Shown piece after piece: positions 7,218-14,077 of a stretch of DNA of 64,000 nt (positions are counted from its first letter, which is position 1; the number at the start of each line of letters is the position of its first letter). The notes under the pieces are model-generated. The model was not told where the DNA came from, made no database searches, and saw only the letters and a program-made list of their open reading frames with translations. This DNA is from CAZXIC01 sp964640195 (GTDB lineage Archaea > Iainarchaeota > Iainarchaeia > Iainarchaeales > GCA-2688035): contig CAZXIC010000001.1 in assembly GCA_964640195.1 (NCBI GenBank), positions 110,285 through 174,284 of the forward strand, written 5' to 3'. The translations under genes and the position numbers were made by a program.

Positions 7218-7913
7218 CTATTCTTTTAATGTTTCAACCACAAGCCCTTTGTCGCTTATCTTCACAGGGTGCAGCTCCTCGCTGTGCGCTGTTCCCCTCA
7301 TCTTTACAACGCTCAGGACCCTTTCAAACGTTACTGCTTTCCTTAAGCGACCCATCAGGATAAGCCCGTCAAACAGGAAGTCCTCCGGGCTGAATTCAAC
7401 ATTGTCAAAGTCTGTTCTGCGCTTCTCTGCCGTAACAAGCAGCGTCACGTTCTCCCTTGTAAGCATTTCAACAAAGTTAAGCACTTTCAGCCTGAAATCC
7501 TTCAAATCAGAGGCAAGGTATTCAAACGGGGTTATTGAATCAATCGCCACCCTTGTGACCTCTGCCCTTTTCACATGCTTCACCAGCTCGTCTGGAGCCA
7601 TTTCCCCGCCCTTGGAAATAGGGACTTTCATCAGCGTAACCAGGCCGTCCTTTTCAAACTGCTCCAGGGGCATGCCCAGCGACCTTGCGATTTCCCTCAC
7701 CTTTTCAACGCTCTGCTCTGACGTAACAAACACACCTGACTCACCGTAAACCCTCGCACCATTGTAGATGAACTGCAGGGCGAGGATGCTCTTGCCTGCG
7801 CCTGGCTCGCCTGTTACGATAACGCTGCTTCTTCTCCTGAATCCTTTTATGGCGAACGCCTCATCCAAGCCAGGGGTGCCTGTCTTTATTGTGTTTTCTT
7901 CTGCCTGCGCCAT
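7218..7913 (-). CDS. KaiC-like RecA-superfamily ATPase, single domain
   Basis: 231 residues, one KaiC domain. Walker A is GEPGAGKS at about residues 35-42, the glutamate/Walker B region is RVAIDSITPF at about 119-128, and the opening TGTPGLDEAF is typical of KaiC/GvpD-like proteins. Stand-alone KaiC domains are widespread in archaea and act as signalling ATPases, often without any clock. It is divergent from the kinase gene at 8058, with both promoters in 7914-8008. No autophosphorylation TST motif could be picked out. The partner is unknown; the adjacent kinase is suggestive but only by position. Confidence 0.85.
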   Translation of the reverse strand: MAQAEENTIKTGTPGLDEAFAIKGFRRRSSVIVTGEPGAGKSILALQFIYNGARVYGESGVFVTSEQSVEKVREIARSLGMPLEQFEKDGLVTLMKVPISKGGEMAPDELVKHVKRAEVTRVAIDSITPFEYLASDLKDFRLKVLNFVEMLTRENVTLLVTAEKRRTDFDNVEFSPEDFLFDGLILMGRLRKAVTFERVLSVVKMRGTAHSEELHPVKISDKGLVVETLKE

Positions 7914-7999
7914 GCCTGAAAACCACTAAATAAAATAGTTAATCTGCTATTTAATTATTTATGCTGCAGGGTAGCAGGGGTTTTTTGGAAGAATTGGGG

Positions 8000-8074
8000 T
8001 GGCTGCTTATGCTGGAAACAATTGAACGCTTTTTGGGGGAAAAGAGGCTGCTTGCTTATGCTAGAAAACGTTAA
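8000..8074 (+). repeat. Duplicated start region of the kinase gene, with overlapping mini-ORF
   Basis: GGCTGCTTATGCTGGAAACA at 8001-8020 is repeated 49 bases later with changes (GCTTGCTTATGCTAGAAAAC, from 8048), and GAACGCTTTTTGGGGGAA is echoed by AAGCGTTTTTTGGAGGAA. The first copy has its own ATG at 8009 and encodes a 21-residue peptide (MLETIERFL...RKR) that stops at 8074, inside the kinase gene, out of frame with it. The second ATG at 8058 starts the kinase. It may be a passive duplication or a coupled leader ORF. Confidence 0.55.
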
Positions 8075-8660
8075 GCGTTTTTTGGAGGAACAGGAATTGC
8101 GCTTGGTCAAAAAAATTGCAAGGGGATGGAGCAGCGAAATCTTTCTGGCGGAAAACAGCAAGGGAAAAAAATTCATCCTGAAGGCGGAAAGGGAAAAATC
8201 AACGCGGTTCAAAATGGCGGAAAGGGAAGCGGAAAACCTGCGGAAAGCAAACAGTGCAGGCATCGGCCCAAAACTTGCCGGGTTTGATTTGGAGAAAAGG
8301 ATAATTTTAATGGAAGCGATTGCCGGGCAAACGTTTTCCGAATGGCTCTTCGGAGGAAAGCCGGGGAAAAAGGAACTGCTCTTGGTTACAAGGGAATTAA
8401 TGCGCCAGGCAAAAAAGCTGGATGAGATTGGATTGGACCACGGGCAGCTTGCCGGAAAAGGGAAAAACATTTTGGTGCAACGCAGCAAGCCGGTGATAAT
8501 TGACTTTGAGAAGGCAAGCAGCAACAGAAAATGCCACAACCTTTCAACAATTGAGGGCTTTTTATTCAAAAACCCCCGCAGTGCGATTGCGGCAAAGGTC
8601 AGGGAAACCCTCGGCTTGCAGCCTGCACTCAAAGCCGAGAGCCAAAATTTAAATAGATGA
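8058..8660 (+). CDS. COG2112-like predicted Ser/Thr protein kinase
   Basis: 200 residues from ATG 8058, chosen over upstream in-frame codons because MLENVKRFLEEQEL begins the recognisable protein. It has a compact RIO/Kae1-associated-like kinase layout: a glycine-poor ATP loop (KKIARGWSSEIFLAE), the catalytic Lys in KFILKAE, a hinge RIILMEAIAG, a catalytic loop LDHGQLAGKGKNIL in which His-Gly replaces the usual HRD, and the metal-binding Asp in VIIDFEKASSN. The pattern fits the archaeal COG2112 family of predicted kinases. A TATA-like ATTTAATTATTTA lies near 7950. Substrate unknown; possibly an RNA-associated or KaiC-related signalling kinase. Confidence 0.75.
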   Translation: MLENVKRFLEEQELRLVKKIARGWSSEIFLAENSKGKKFILKAEREKSTRFKMAEREAENLRKANSAGIGPKLAGFDLEKRIILMEAIAGQTFSEWLFGGKPGKKELLLVTRELMRQAKKLDEIGLDHGQLAGKGKNILVQRSKPVIIDFEKASSNRKCHNLSTIEGFLFKNPRSAIAAKVRETLGLQPALKAESQNLNR

Positions 8661-8690
8661 CTGTAGACAGGTATCTATGAGGATGGGGCT

Positions 8691-8975
8691 ATGGATAAAA
8701 TGACTAGGGAGAAAATGCTTAAGAGCATGTTACAAAAGTATGCAAAAGATGGACATATAGGAAATTTCAGCCCAGAGCAATTGGGTCTTGTTCAAGCAGG
8801 GAAGCTCTATAACAAGGGCAAAAGAACATTGAATGTTTCAAAACTCTCCGAGCTTCTAGCAGCTGAAACGGCTGAAGTAGCAGCAGTTAAAAAAAAGAAA
8901 AAACAGCGGGTAAGAGGCAAAAGAAGAAAAAAACTACAGCGAAGAAGAAGTTTTAGACCCAAGCTGCGGCTATAG
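8691..8975 (+). CDS. Small protein with strongly basic tail, unknown
   Basis: 94 residues. Residues 1-60 are a helical domain (MTREKMLKSMLQKYAKDG, FSPEQLGLVQAGKLYNKG, VSKLSELLAAE) and 65-94 are nearly all Lys and Arg (KKKKKQRVRGKRRKK, QRRRSFRPKLRL). GGATGGGG precedes the ATG. The basic tail suggests nucleic-acid or ribosome binding. Similar composition is seen in the small proteins at 11040-11360 and 54142-54333. No family recognised. It follows the kinase gene on the same strand by 30 bases and is convergent with the histone-fold-like gene. Confidence 0.6.
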   Translation: MDKMTREKMLKSMLQKYAKDGHIGNFSPEQLGLVQAGKLYNKGKRTLNVSKLSELLAAETAEVAAVKKKKKQRVRGKRRKKLQRRRSFRPKLRL

Positions 8976-9023
8976 AAAGGTTCTGTTTCTAGAAATCTGA
9001 AGCCCAAACAAAAAAAAGAAGCA

Positions 9024-9434
9024 CTACTTCCTGAATTTCCTGTCAACCTCGTTGATTAGGACATCGCAGGCTGCCTTGATTGACTCAAGCTGCGTTATGA
9101 TGCGCTCTTTTTCCTTTTCAATGTCCTGCACTGTTTCATATGGCTCAACTGCCTCGCGCAGCATGCCTCCATCAACGTAAGCATAGGGGTGCGAGTCCAT
9201 TTTATTTGCAATCCTTTGCACCATTTTCCCAAGCCACAGGTTCATTTCGTCCTTTACCTGGCCCTTGATTTGCTTCCCCTGCCTCAAATGCTTTCTCAGC
9301 ATGTTCACAATCGTTGCCCTCGGGAATGGCAGCTTTTCCTCAGGAATCTCGCTCTCCTCTTCCTCTTCAGGCCCCTCTTCTTCAGCTTCACCCTTCTCTG
9401 CAGCAGCAGCTTCTTTCTTCTTTGCTTTTACCAT
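9024..9434 (-). CDS. Histone-fold-like DNA-binding protein with acidic N-terminal tail
   Basis: 136 residues. The first ~35 are a charged tail (KKKEAAAAEKGEAEEEG, mostly Glu). Residues ~36-100 have the order short helix RATIVNMLRKHL, long helix KDEMNLWLGKMVQRIANKMD, then YVDGGMLREAVEPY, which matches the helix-strand-helix rhythm of histone-fold proteins (archaeal histones and NF-Y/CENP-like relatives start with LP-xxx-I/L). The last ~35 form a coiled-coil-like helix (DIEKEKERIITQLESIKAAC). I infer a chromatin or transcription-factor role. It stands alone, convergent with the basic small protein at 8691. Confidence 0.55.
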   Translation of the reverse strand: MVKAKKKEAAAAEKGEAEEEGPEEEEESEIPEEKLPFPRATIVNMLRKHLRQGKQIKGQVKDEMNLWLGKMVQRIANKMDSHPYAYVDGGMLREAVEPYETVQDIEKEKERIITQLESIKAACDVLINEVDRKFRK

Positions 9435-9727
9435 AACACAACCACCCTCACGATTTTTTAAAACAAGGCACTAAAATTAAGCACATAATTTGGGAAACAT
9501 TCAAATTTTAAAGGCTTGCTACGAAGAATCAGGGGTGCTTCTTTTTGCCCATAAGGTACCTTGGCCAGAATTTAGCAGCCATTTTAGTCATCCCCCAGAA
9601 GCTGAACTTATCCGCCAGTTTCTGGGGTTTTATTGGGCGCATAATAAAATACTCTCTGCAGGAATTAATAAGCTTTTCTTTTCGCACGGGCGTCGCGAAT
9701 ATCTAAATTTGCAAAGTAGCCTAATCG
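9435..9727. other. Gap with one doubtful ORF
   Basis: Between the histone-like gene and the next module there is one plus-strand open frame starting at TTG 9490 and running into the minus-strand AbrB gene at 9750 (MGNIQILKACYEESGVLLF and so on). It has no ATG, no clear ribosome-binding site and base use unlike its neighbours. It could be a gene remnant. I see no hairpin or RNA motif here. Confidence 0.25.
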
Positions 9728-10045
9728 TCACACCTTGCTTGCCCTTATGAGAACTTCTCCATTATGCTCTTCAACGAACACTTTCTCCTTCTCCTTTAAA
9801 TGCAGTTTCTTTGCTATCTTTGCAGGAATTATTGCGGCAAGGCTGTTCCCTACTTTAACAAGCCTTCTTTCCTCGGCCTTGGCTTTCTGCATTGCCTCAA
9901 TCTTTTCCATTATTTCCTGCGAATACCAGACTTTGTTGCACTTGCTGCATCTAAAAGCCTCCACCTTTATGCCCGGCTCCACTTCATCCAAAACCTTGCG
10001 AAGCTTTCCTTTCTCGCAATTCGGGCATTTTTCTCCTTCCAACAT
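9728..10045 (-). CDS. Zinc-ribbon plus AbrB-like antitoxin
   Basis: 105 residues with the same architecture as the protein at 393-728: two CxxC pairs (CPNC, CSKC) in an MqsA/YgiT-like ribbon, a linker helix, and a C-terminal AbrB domain (RRLVKVGNSLAAIIPAKIAKKL, then EKVFVEEHNGEVLIR). It lies 3 bases downstream of the DUF4258-like gene at 10049-10273, so the two are co-transcribed, toxin first. By family and context it is the antitoxin of that pair, probably also the operon repressor. Confidence 0.75.
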   Translation of the reverse strand: MLEGEKCPNCEKGKLRKVLDEVEPGIKVEAFRCSKCNKVWYSQEIMEKIEAMQKAKAEERRLVKVGNSLAAIIPAKIAKKLHLKEKEKVFVEEHNGEVLIRASKV

Positions 10046-10048
10046 ATT

Positions 10049-10273
10049 CTATCGCCTCACGTTCCAGTAAGCGGTTACAACAAAACACTTCTCGCCCCTG
10101 TCTTTCCAAACAACAACAAGTTCACCTTTCCTGTATTTTTTCCTGCTCTTGAACTTCTTTGGCTTCTCATCCAACTGCTTTTTGCCTGTTTCAATGCAGT
10201 CAATTGCAAGCGTTGTGTCAATCTCCTTGTCCCTGCTGTAATGCTTGCTGAAGAAAAACAGGCGCTTCAACAA
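10049..10273 (-). CDS. DUF4258-like toxin
   Basis: 74 residues. FFFSKHYSRDKEIDTTLAID matches the SxHyxxR opening of DUF4258 proteins, and GELVVVWKDRGEKCFVVTAY matches the paired beta strands near their ends. Many such proteins are RelE-fold toxins encoded just upstream of a small antitoxin, as here (3-base gap to the zinc-ribbon/AbrB gene). A TATA-like TATATTAATACTAAC is centred near 10290. Activity is inferred from family; the probable target would be mRNA or the ribosome. Confidence 0.7.
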   Translation of the reverse strand: MLKRLFFFSKHYSRDKEIDTTLAIDCIETGKKQLDEKPKKFKSRKKYRKGELVVVWKDRGEKCFVVTAYWNVRR

Positions 10274-10320
10274 AACCGCCTAAAAAGTATATATTAATAC
10301 TAACTAATATAAACATATCG

Positions 10321-10340
10321 CTGCCTCAGTCCGCCCATCT
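10321..10340 (+). repeat. Cassette-boundary repeat, copy 1
   Basis: The sequence CTGCCTCAGTCCGCCCATCT is found here, again identically at 11420-11439, and with three changes at 10934-10953. Copies 1 and 2 flank the RelE-like module; copies 2 and 3 flank the gene at 11040-11360. All three lie between genes and in the same orientation. A short inverted repeat CATCT/AGATG (10336-10352) follows this copy. Confidence 0.7.
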
Positions 10341-10368
10341 AACTCGAAAGATGAAGAATAGTTCCAGA

Positions 10369-10647
10369 CTACCTTCTGTAGATGTCATCATGGTGCTGCA
10401 GGTCCTCAAACTTTATTTTGCCGCTTTTTTTGTCAGATTTGAAAATAAGGACAAAATGCGAGAGTATGTGCACTCTCTTAAATTCCTTCAGGCCATATGA
10501 CAGGTTTTTGTAGTGCTCTACATCCTGGTTGGAACATATTTCATCAATCTTCTTGAGAGCGGCTTCATACCTTAGCCTATCCTTCTTGGCAAGTTTCTTC
10601 AGAATCCGCTTAAGCTTAACACTTATTTCAAATTCATGCATCTTCAA
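10369..10647 (-). CDS. RelE/YafQ-like mRNA interferase toxin
   Basis: 92 residues. The layout is a RelE-superfamily toxin: strand FEISVKLKRILKKLAKKD with basic helix, RLRYEAALKKIDEIC helix, SYGLKEFKRVHILSHFVLIF strands, and a basic-aromatic end LQHHDDIYRR where catalytic residues usually sit. It overlaps the upstream antitoxin gene by 14 bases (10634-10647), so antitoxin is translated first. The toxin role is inferred from fold and pairing. Confidence 0.75.
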   Translation of the reverse strand: MKMHEFEISVKLKRILKKLAKKDRLRYEAALKKIDEICSNQDVEHYKNLSYGLKEFKRVHILSHFVLIFKSDKKSGKIKFEDLQHHDDIYRR

Positions 10648-10876
10648 GCGCCGCCCTCAGCTTTTTAACGCTTGAAAATTTCTCGAACTTGCCTTTGTCT
10701 ATTTTCAGAAGCTCTTCCCTGTATTCAGGCTTCAGCTCAGGCTCCAAAAAAGCCTCTTCAAATTTTGAAACAATCAGGTTTGCTGCCTCGGACTTGTTGC
10801 CCAAGCCATACTTGCCCTTCACAATCGTAAGCACCCTGTCCTGGCGCTCATGAAAATCAATCACTGCCTTAGCCAC
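10634..10876 (-). CDS. DUF2683-like antitoxin
   Basis: 80 residues. The opening MAKAVIDFHERQDRVLTIVK followed by GLGNKSEAANLIVSKFEE fits small archaeal ribbon-helix-helix-like proteins of the DUF2683 type, which are typically found upstream of RelE-type toxins. The C-terminal half (EYREELLKIDKGKFEKF) is the likely toxin-wrapping helix. It overlaps the toxin gene by 14 bases and is the first gene of the pair; a promoter-like ATAATTTATAATAAAATG lies at 10885-10907. Confidence 0.7.
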   Translation of the reverse strand: MAKAVIDFHERQDRVLTIVKGKYGLGNKSEAANLIVSKFEEAFLEPELKPEYREELLKIDKGKFEKFSSVKKLRAALEDA

Positions 10877-10933
10877 TAAATCACCAATATAATTTATAAT
10901 AAAATGTAATAAAAAGATATGTTTTCAACAAAA

Positions 10934-10953
10934 GTGCCTCAGTCCGCCCAACT
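10934..10953 (+). repeat. Cassette-boundary repeat, copy 2 (variant)
   Basis: GTGCCTCAGTCCGCCCAACT differs from the other two copies at the first base and near the 3' end; 16 bases (TGCCTCAGTCCGCCCA, 10935-10950) are identical. It lies between the divergently transcribed RelE-like module and the plus-strand gene at 11040. Confidence 0.7.
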
Positions 10954-11039
10954 TAGTTCAAAAATGGACTCAGAGCTACATTGGCTTGGTTAGATTTCAG
11001 ACAGGCATATTTTTATTCTTCTTATTGGCCCATTGTATT

Positions 11040-11360
11040 ATGGGCAAAAACTTTGAACGGATGAGTGCGTACGAACTTTGGCAGTTGAAATTCAGCGATG
11101 ATTTTAAATCTTTTGGCCACAAAGAATTAACGGAACTTGAATCAACGGCTAAAAAACTTTTGCAACAAAAAAAGACCAAATTGGGAACGTATAAAGGCAG
11201 AAACCCAACCGGGCATTATAAAACCTCAGAAGACATACTAATGCTAGAGGGGTTGCTTAGTTCTGTAAGAGTATCAAAATTAAGAAAACAAAACCCTAGA
11301 ATGAGATCGGGTTTTCTGCGAATCCCCAAATTGAGATTACCTAAACGTAGGAGAAAGTAA
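11040..11360 (+). CDS. Basic protein of unknown function in a repeat-bounded cassette
   Basis: 106 residues from ATG 11040; the open frame extends upstream without a good start codon. The N-terminal part is charged helical (MSAYELWQLKFSDDF, HKELTELESTAKKLLQQKK), the centre contains GTYKGRNPTGHYKTSED, and the last 25 residues are Arg/Lys-rich (RMRSGFLRIPKLRLPKRRRK). Base use is more AT-rich than the surrounding housekeeping genes. It lies alone between repeat copies 2 and 3. No family recognised; the tail suggests nucleic-acid binding. Confidence 0.55.
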   Translation: MGKNFERMSAYELWQLKFSDDFKSFGHKELTELESTAKKLLQQKKTKLGTYKGRNPTGHYKTSEDILMLEGLLSSVRVSKLRKQNPRMRSGFLRIPKLRLPKRRRK

Positions 11361-11419
11361 TCTCTAAATAATTCAACTTCCAGTTTTCTTATTCAACTAA
11401 AATGGATAGGAAATAGTCA

Positions 11420-11439
11420 CTGCCTCAGTCCGCCCATCT
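11420..11439 (+). repeat. Cassette-boundary repeat, copy 3
   Basis: CTGCCTCAGTCCGCCCATCT, identical over 20 bases to copy 1. It is followed by TTCGTCATCGCTTTCGCTCTG, whose reverse complement resembles GAGCGAAAGCGATGA at 14147-14161, so part of the flanking sequence may also be repeated in the genome. Confidence 0.7.
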
Positions 11440-11545
11440 TTCGTCATCGCTTTCGCTCTGCCTCATCGTCAGATCATCATCGGCAATAAATACAGTGTCT
11501 GCAATGCATTAAATTGTTTGCTCTGCTGGAAGAAACAGCGTTGGT

Positions 11546-11650
11546 ATGGGTAATGCAAGCGGCACTTCAGCCACTGAACAAAAAAAGAAAAAAGCAGGCG
11601 CTTGGGAAAAAACGCCTGTCAAACCTACTGTATTTCAAACTGCACGCTGA
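11546..11650 (+). CDS. Possible 34-residue protein
   Basis: ATG 11546 opens MGNASGTSATEQKKKKAGAW and runs to TGA at 11648-11650, overlapping the 3' end of the convergent SIMPL-domain gene by 26 bases. The composition (Lys-rich, Ala/Thr/Ser) is like other tiny ORFs here (44091-44195). The DNA also holds a hairpin CAGGCG/CGCCTG at 11599-11622, which may instead be a terminator. Weakly supported. The rest of 11440-11545 shows nothing clear. Confidence 0.25.
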   Translation: MGNASGTSATEQKKKKAGAWEKTPVKPTVFQTAR

Positions 11651-12491
11651 CTGTTGCAGTGAACTCTATGTCGCCGGGGCTTATCGGTGTGGGTGCTTCA
11701 TCAACAGCAGCGCCTGCAGCCATTTCATAGGCCCTGGCATAATATGGGGTGACGTAGCTTGAGCTTTCGCTGGCGCTGTAAACCTGGCCAACACCTATGC
11801 CAAGCCCTGACGCAATGCTCTGCGCTTTCACCTGCGCGTTCGCTGCAGCGTCCTTCAAAGCCGCTGCCCTGAGCGCTGCCTCAGTTTCCTTTGTCAGGGA
11901 AAAGCTGACACCGCTGACGCTGTTTGCACCGGCCTGCACCGCAGCGTCAATAGTGCTGCCGACCTTGTCCAGGTCGCGCACTTTTGCCCTGATGCTGTTC
12001 GTTGTCCTGTATCCGACTGACTCGGATTTGCGCAGCACCTCATTCCACTCGAATTCTTCACGCAGGCTGTAACTTGAGGTTTCTATGTCCTCTGAATCAA
12101 TGCCGGCGTTCTCCAGAGCAGCCATTACCTGGTTTGCCAGGACAGCATTGTCGCTCTGGCTTTTGCTGGCGCTCCTGTCAAGGGTTTCAATGCTCAGGGT
12201 GATGTAGGCGATTTCCGGGCTGGCTGTCTTTGTCACGGTTCCCGCGACTGAAATCAGCCGAATCCTGTCCCCGGATTCATCTTCAGCAAAGCTTATTATG
12301 CCCTCTCCCAATTCTGCCATAGAGCCCTCGCTTTGGATATTTCCTGCCCTTTCAAGATAGCTGGGCAGCTGCACTACTATTCCCTTTTGTTCTGCCGGCT
12401 GCTGGTTCAGCGCGAAAAAGCCGAAGCCGATTGCAACAATCAGTGCTGCGGCAACAATTGAGGCAGGCAAAACCCAGTTGTTTTCAGCCAT
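11625..12491 (-). CDS. SIMPL-domain (DUF541) membrane-anchored protein
   Basis: 288 residues from ATG 12491, chosen because GGAGGTGAAAGCAAC lies directly upstream; the open frame extends to 12593. A single N-terminal membrane anchor (residues ~8-30, SIVAAALIVAIGFGFFAL) precedes a ~200-residue SIMPL/DUF541 domain (ISVAGTVTKTASPEIAYITL, ALENAGIDSEDIETSSYSL, GYRTTNSIRAKVRDLDKVG, KDAAANAQVKAQSIASGLG), ending VSVQFEIQ. DUF541 proteins are extracytoplasmic and often linked to envelope stress. Monocistronic and divergent from the 12669 cluster. Confidence 0.9.
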   Translation of the reverse strand: MAENNWVLPASIVAAALIVAIGFGFFALNQQPAEQKGIVVQLPSYLERAGNIQSEGSMAELGEGIISFAEDESGDRIRLISVAGTVTKTASPEIAYITLSIETLDRSASKSQSDNAVLANQVMAALENAGIDSEDIETSSYSLREEFEWNEVLRKSESVGYRTTNSIRAKVRDLDKVGSTIDAAVQAGANSVSGVSFSLTKETEAALRAAALKDAAANAQVKAQSIASGLGIGVGQVYSASESSSYVTPYYARAYEMAAGAAVDEAPTPISPGDIEFTATVSVQFEIQ

Positions 12492-12668
12492 GTTGCTTTC
12501 ACCTCCGATAGAAAGAAGCGGGGTTTGCTTAAAAAAATCTTCGTTTTTGTTAGGAAAAAGCCTGCCCAATCTCGAGGGAATCCTGCTGCTCACTTTTTAG
12601 CGGCATTTTTAAAAGCAATGAACAGCCAAAAACTTCCTTAGAAAAGGATTTTGGAGGTGAACAGTTTT

Positions 12669-12947
12669 ATGGGAAAGCATTATGAGCAAATGCCAGACCC
12701 TGAGGATATAAGGAAAGTCCTTGTGTCTGTGAGAAAGGAAATACCTGGGATGATTAGGGACGTTGTGGAGGTTCTGTACAGCGAAAAGTCCGCGAAGAGC
12801 ATGGGCAAGGCTGTTGGCACCTACTACAAGACCCTAACCCAGAGCGGCATACCCAGGGACCTTGCCCTTGAGATGACAAAGGGCTATGTCCTGAACATAA
12901 ACGAGATGTTCAAAAAGCAGAACTGGGGAAAGCATGAGCACTACTAA
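12669..12947 (+). CDS. Small conserved-looking protein, first gene of a three-gene cluster
   Basis: 92 residues from ATG 12669, with GGAGGTGA at 12651-12658. It is helical and soluble: DPEDIRKVLVSVRKEIPGMI, RDVVEVLYSEKSAKSMGKAV, YYKTLTQSGIPRDLALEMTK, then NINEMFKKQNW. It overlaps the next gene by 14 bases (12934-12947), and that gene overlaps a winged-helix gene, so all three are one operon. No family recognised; the regular helices suggest a protein-protein interaction module. Confidence 0.65.
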   Translation: MGKHYEQMPDPEDIRKVLVSVRKEIPGMIRDVVEVLYSEKSAKSMGKAVGTYYKTLTQSGIPRDLALEMTKGYVLNINEMFKKQNWGKHEHY

Positions 12948-13140
12948 AGGCAGGCTTAGGAAGGCAATTGGCTTCGTTCCGCTAATACCAATAGCCATCA
13001 TCTTTGTGGCGCAAATGACGCTTCTCATGATAGACTTCAAGCTGAAGCAGAGGCGTAGCAAGAAATACTTCAAGCAGGGCCTAGTTAAGGCAGGTCTGCC
13101 TGAGAAGGAAGCAAAGGTGCTTGCAAGGGGTTGGGGCTAG
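12934..13140 (+). CDS. Single-pass membrane protein, second gene of the cluster
   Basis: 68 residues. A basic start (STTKGRLRKA), one membrane helix at about 12-32 (FVPLIPIAIIFVAQMTLLMI), then a basic cytoplasmic part (KLKQRRSKKYFKQGLVKAGL). It overlaps the gene before by 14 bases and ends in TAGTG, sharing its last base with the GTG of the next gene. Possibly a membrane tether for its neighbours; function unknown. Confidence 0.65.
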   Translation: MSTTKGRLRKAIGFVPLIPIAIIFVAQMTLLMIDFKLKQRRSKKYFKQGLVKAGLPEKEAKVLARGWG

Positions 13141-13589
13141 TGCCTTCGGAAAAAAATCTGGAAAAGCGCTTTCTGTTGCTGCAGAAAAGGCTTGACGAAA
13201 TAGAGAGCGCCATCCCACTGGCTTCAGAGCTTGTCCAACTAAGCGAAAGGCTGAACATCCCCCTTAACCTTTACAGGGGAAAAATCAAGCAGTTGGTTGT
13301 GCTGGAAGGGCTGAGCAAAAGCCTGCCTGCAATAGCAAAGGACGACATTTCAAGGGCAATAATCCAGTCGCTTTTGTCAAAGCCTGAAAGGAACACTTCA
13401 AGCATCACAAACGAGGTGGCGCAGCTGAGGGGCAAGGCAAGCAGGAGAATAATTGCAGAAAGGCTTGGAAAACTTGCCGGGGTTGGAATTGTTGAAACCA
13501 GCCGGGGGAAAAACAACGAAAAAATCTACAGGCTGAGGGGAAAACCCGAACAGGCTGGAAAAAAACCGCGGAGAACGGCGCTTACCTGA
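13140..13589 (+). CDS. Winged-helix protein, third gene of the cluster
   Basis: 149 residues from GTG 13140 (TAGTG overlap; an in-frame TTG at 13131 is possible). Residues 1-65 are helical with coiled-coil character (EKRFLLLQKRLDEIESAIP), and 75-140 form a winged helix with an N-terminal DISRAIIQSLLSKPERNTSS, recognition helix KASRRIIAERLGKLAGVG and a wing VETSRGKNNEKIYRL. The family is not recognised. Being co-translated with a small membrane protein and a helical protein suggests a membrane-linked regulatory switch, but that is inference. Confidence 0.65.
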   Translation: MPSEKNLEKRFLLLQKRLDEIESAIPLASELVQLSERLNIPLNLYRGKIKQLVVLEGLSKSLPAIAKDDISRAIIQSLLSKPERNTSSITNEVAQLRGKASRRIIAERLGKLAGVGIVETSRGKNNEKIYRLRGKPEQAGKKPRRTALT

Positions 13590-13597
13590 AAACCGTC

Positions 13598-14077
13598 TCA
13601 CGGGTTTAGAATCCAGATGCTATAATTCAGGAAAGCGGCAAAGCTTACCCAAAGTAAGTAGGGGACAAGCAGAAGCCCTGCCTTTTTCGATATCCTGTAG
13701 AAAAATATTGTGGTTGCGAGGATTGCAATCCAGAGCAGAACAATTTCTATGAAAGCAAGGAACGGGCTCTGCAATCCGAAGAAAAGGAACGACCACAAGA
13801 CGTTCAGGGCTAACTGAAAGGCAAAAACAGAAACCGCCAGCTTGGCTCCCTTCTTTTCCAAACCCTTTTCCCAAACGAGGTAAAGGGAAAGCCCCATCAG
13901 CAGGAACAATGCAGTCCACACCGGCGCAAAAATCCAGTTTGGTGGTGTAAAAACAGGCCTTTGGATGCTGGCATACCATCCGGTTATTGCAGGGGCAGTG
14001 AAAACCGAGCCAACAAAGCCAGCAAGCTGGCACAACAGGATTGCGGCAATGAGCCTCACAATATTGCTTCTGCCCAT
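13598..14077 (-). CDS. tspO: TspO/MBR family protein
   Basis: 159 residues with five membrane helices, the usual size and topology of TspO (translocator protein, tryptophan-rich sensory protein). Diagnostic stretches are WYASIQRPVFTPPNWIFAPVW (the conserved W-Y-x-L-x-KP-x-x-x-PP-x-x-x-F motif, here with SIQRP), GLSLYLVWEKG, LNVLWSFLFFGLQSP and a final YSIWILNP. TspO binds tetrapyrroles and is linked to stress and porphyrin handling. Start ATG 14077. It is monocistronic; upstream lies a promoter-like CAAATATATAG. The 14147-14178 region just beyond has a hairpin GGAGCG/CGCTCC. Confidence 0.9.
   Translation of the reverse strand: MGRSNIVRLIAAILLCQLAGFVGSVFTAPAITGWYASIQRPVFTPPNWIFAPVWTALFLLMGLSLYLVWEKGLEKKGAKLAVSVFAFQLALNVLWSFLFFGLQSPFLAFIEIVLLWIAILATTIFFYRISKKAGLLLVPYLLWVSFAAFLNYSIWILNP

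Noticed and set aside
9490..9750. Plus-strand open frame in the gap before the second AbrB gene
   Set aside because: No ATG, no ribosome-binding site and it overlaps a real gene; kept only as a doubtful remnant in the gap note.
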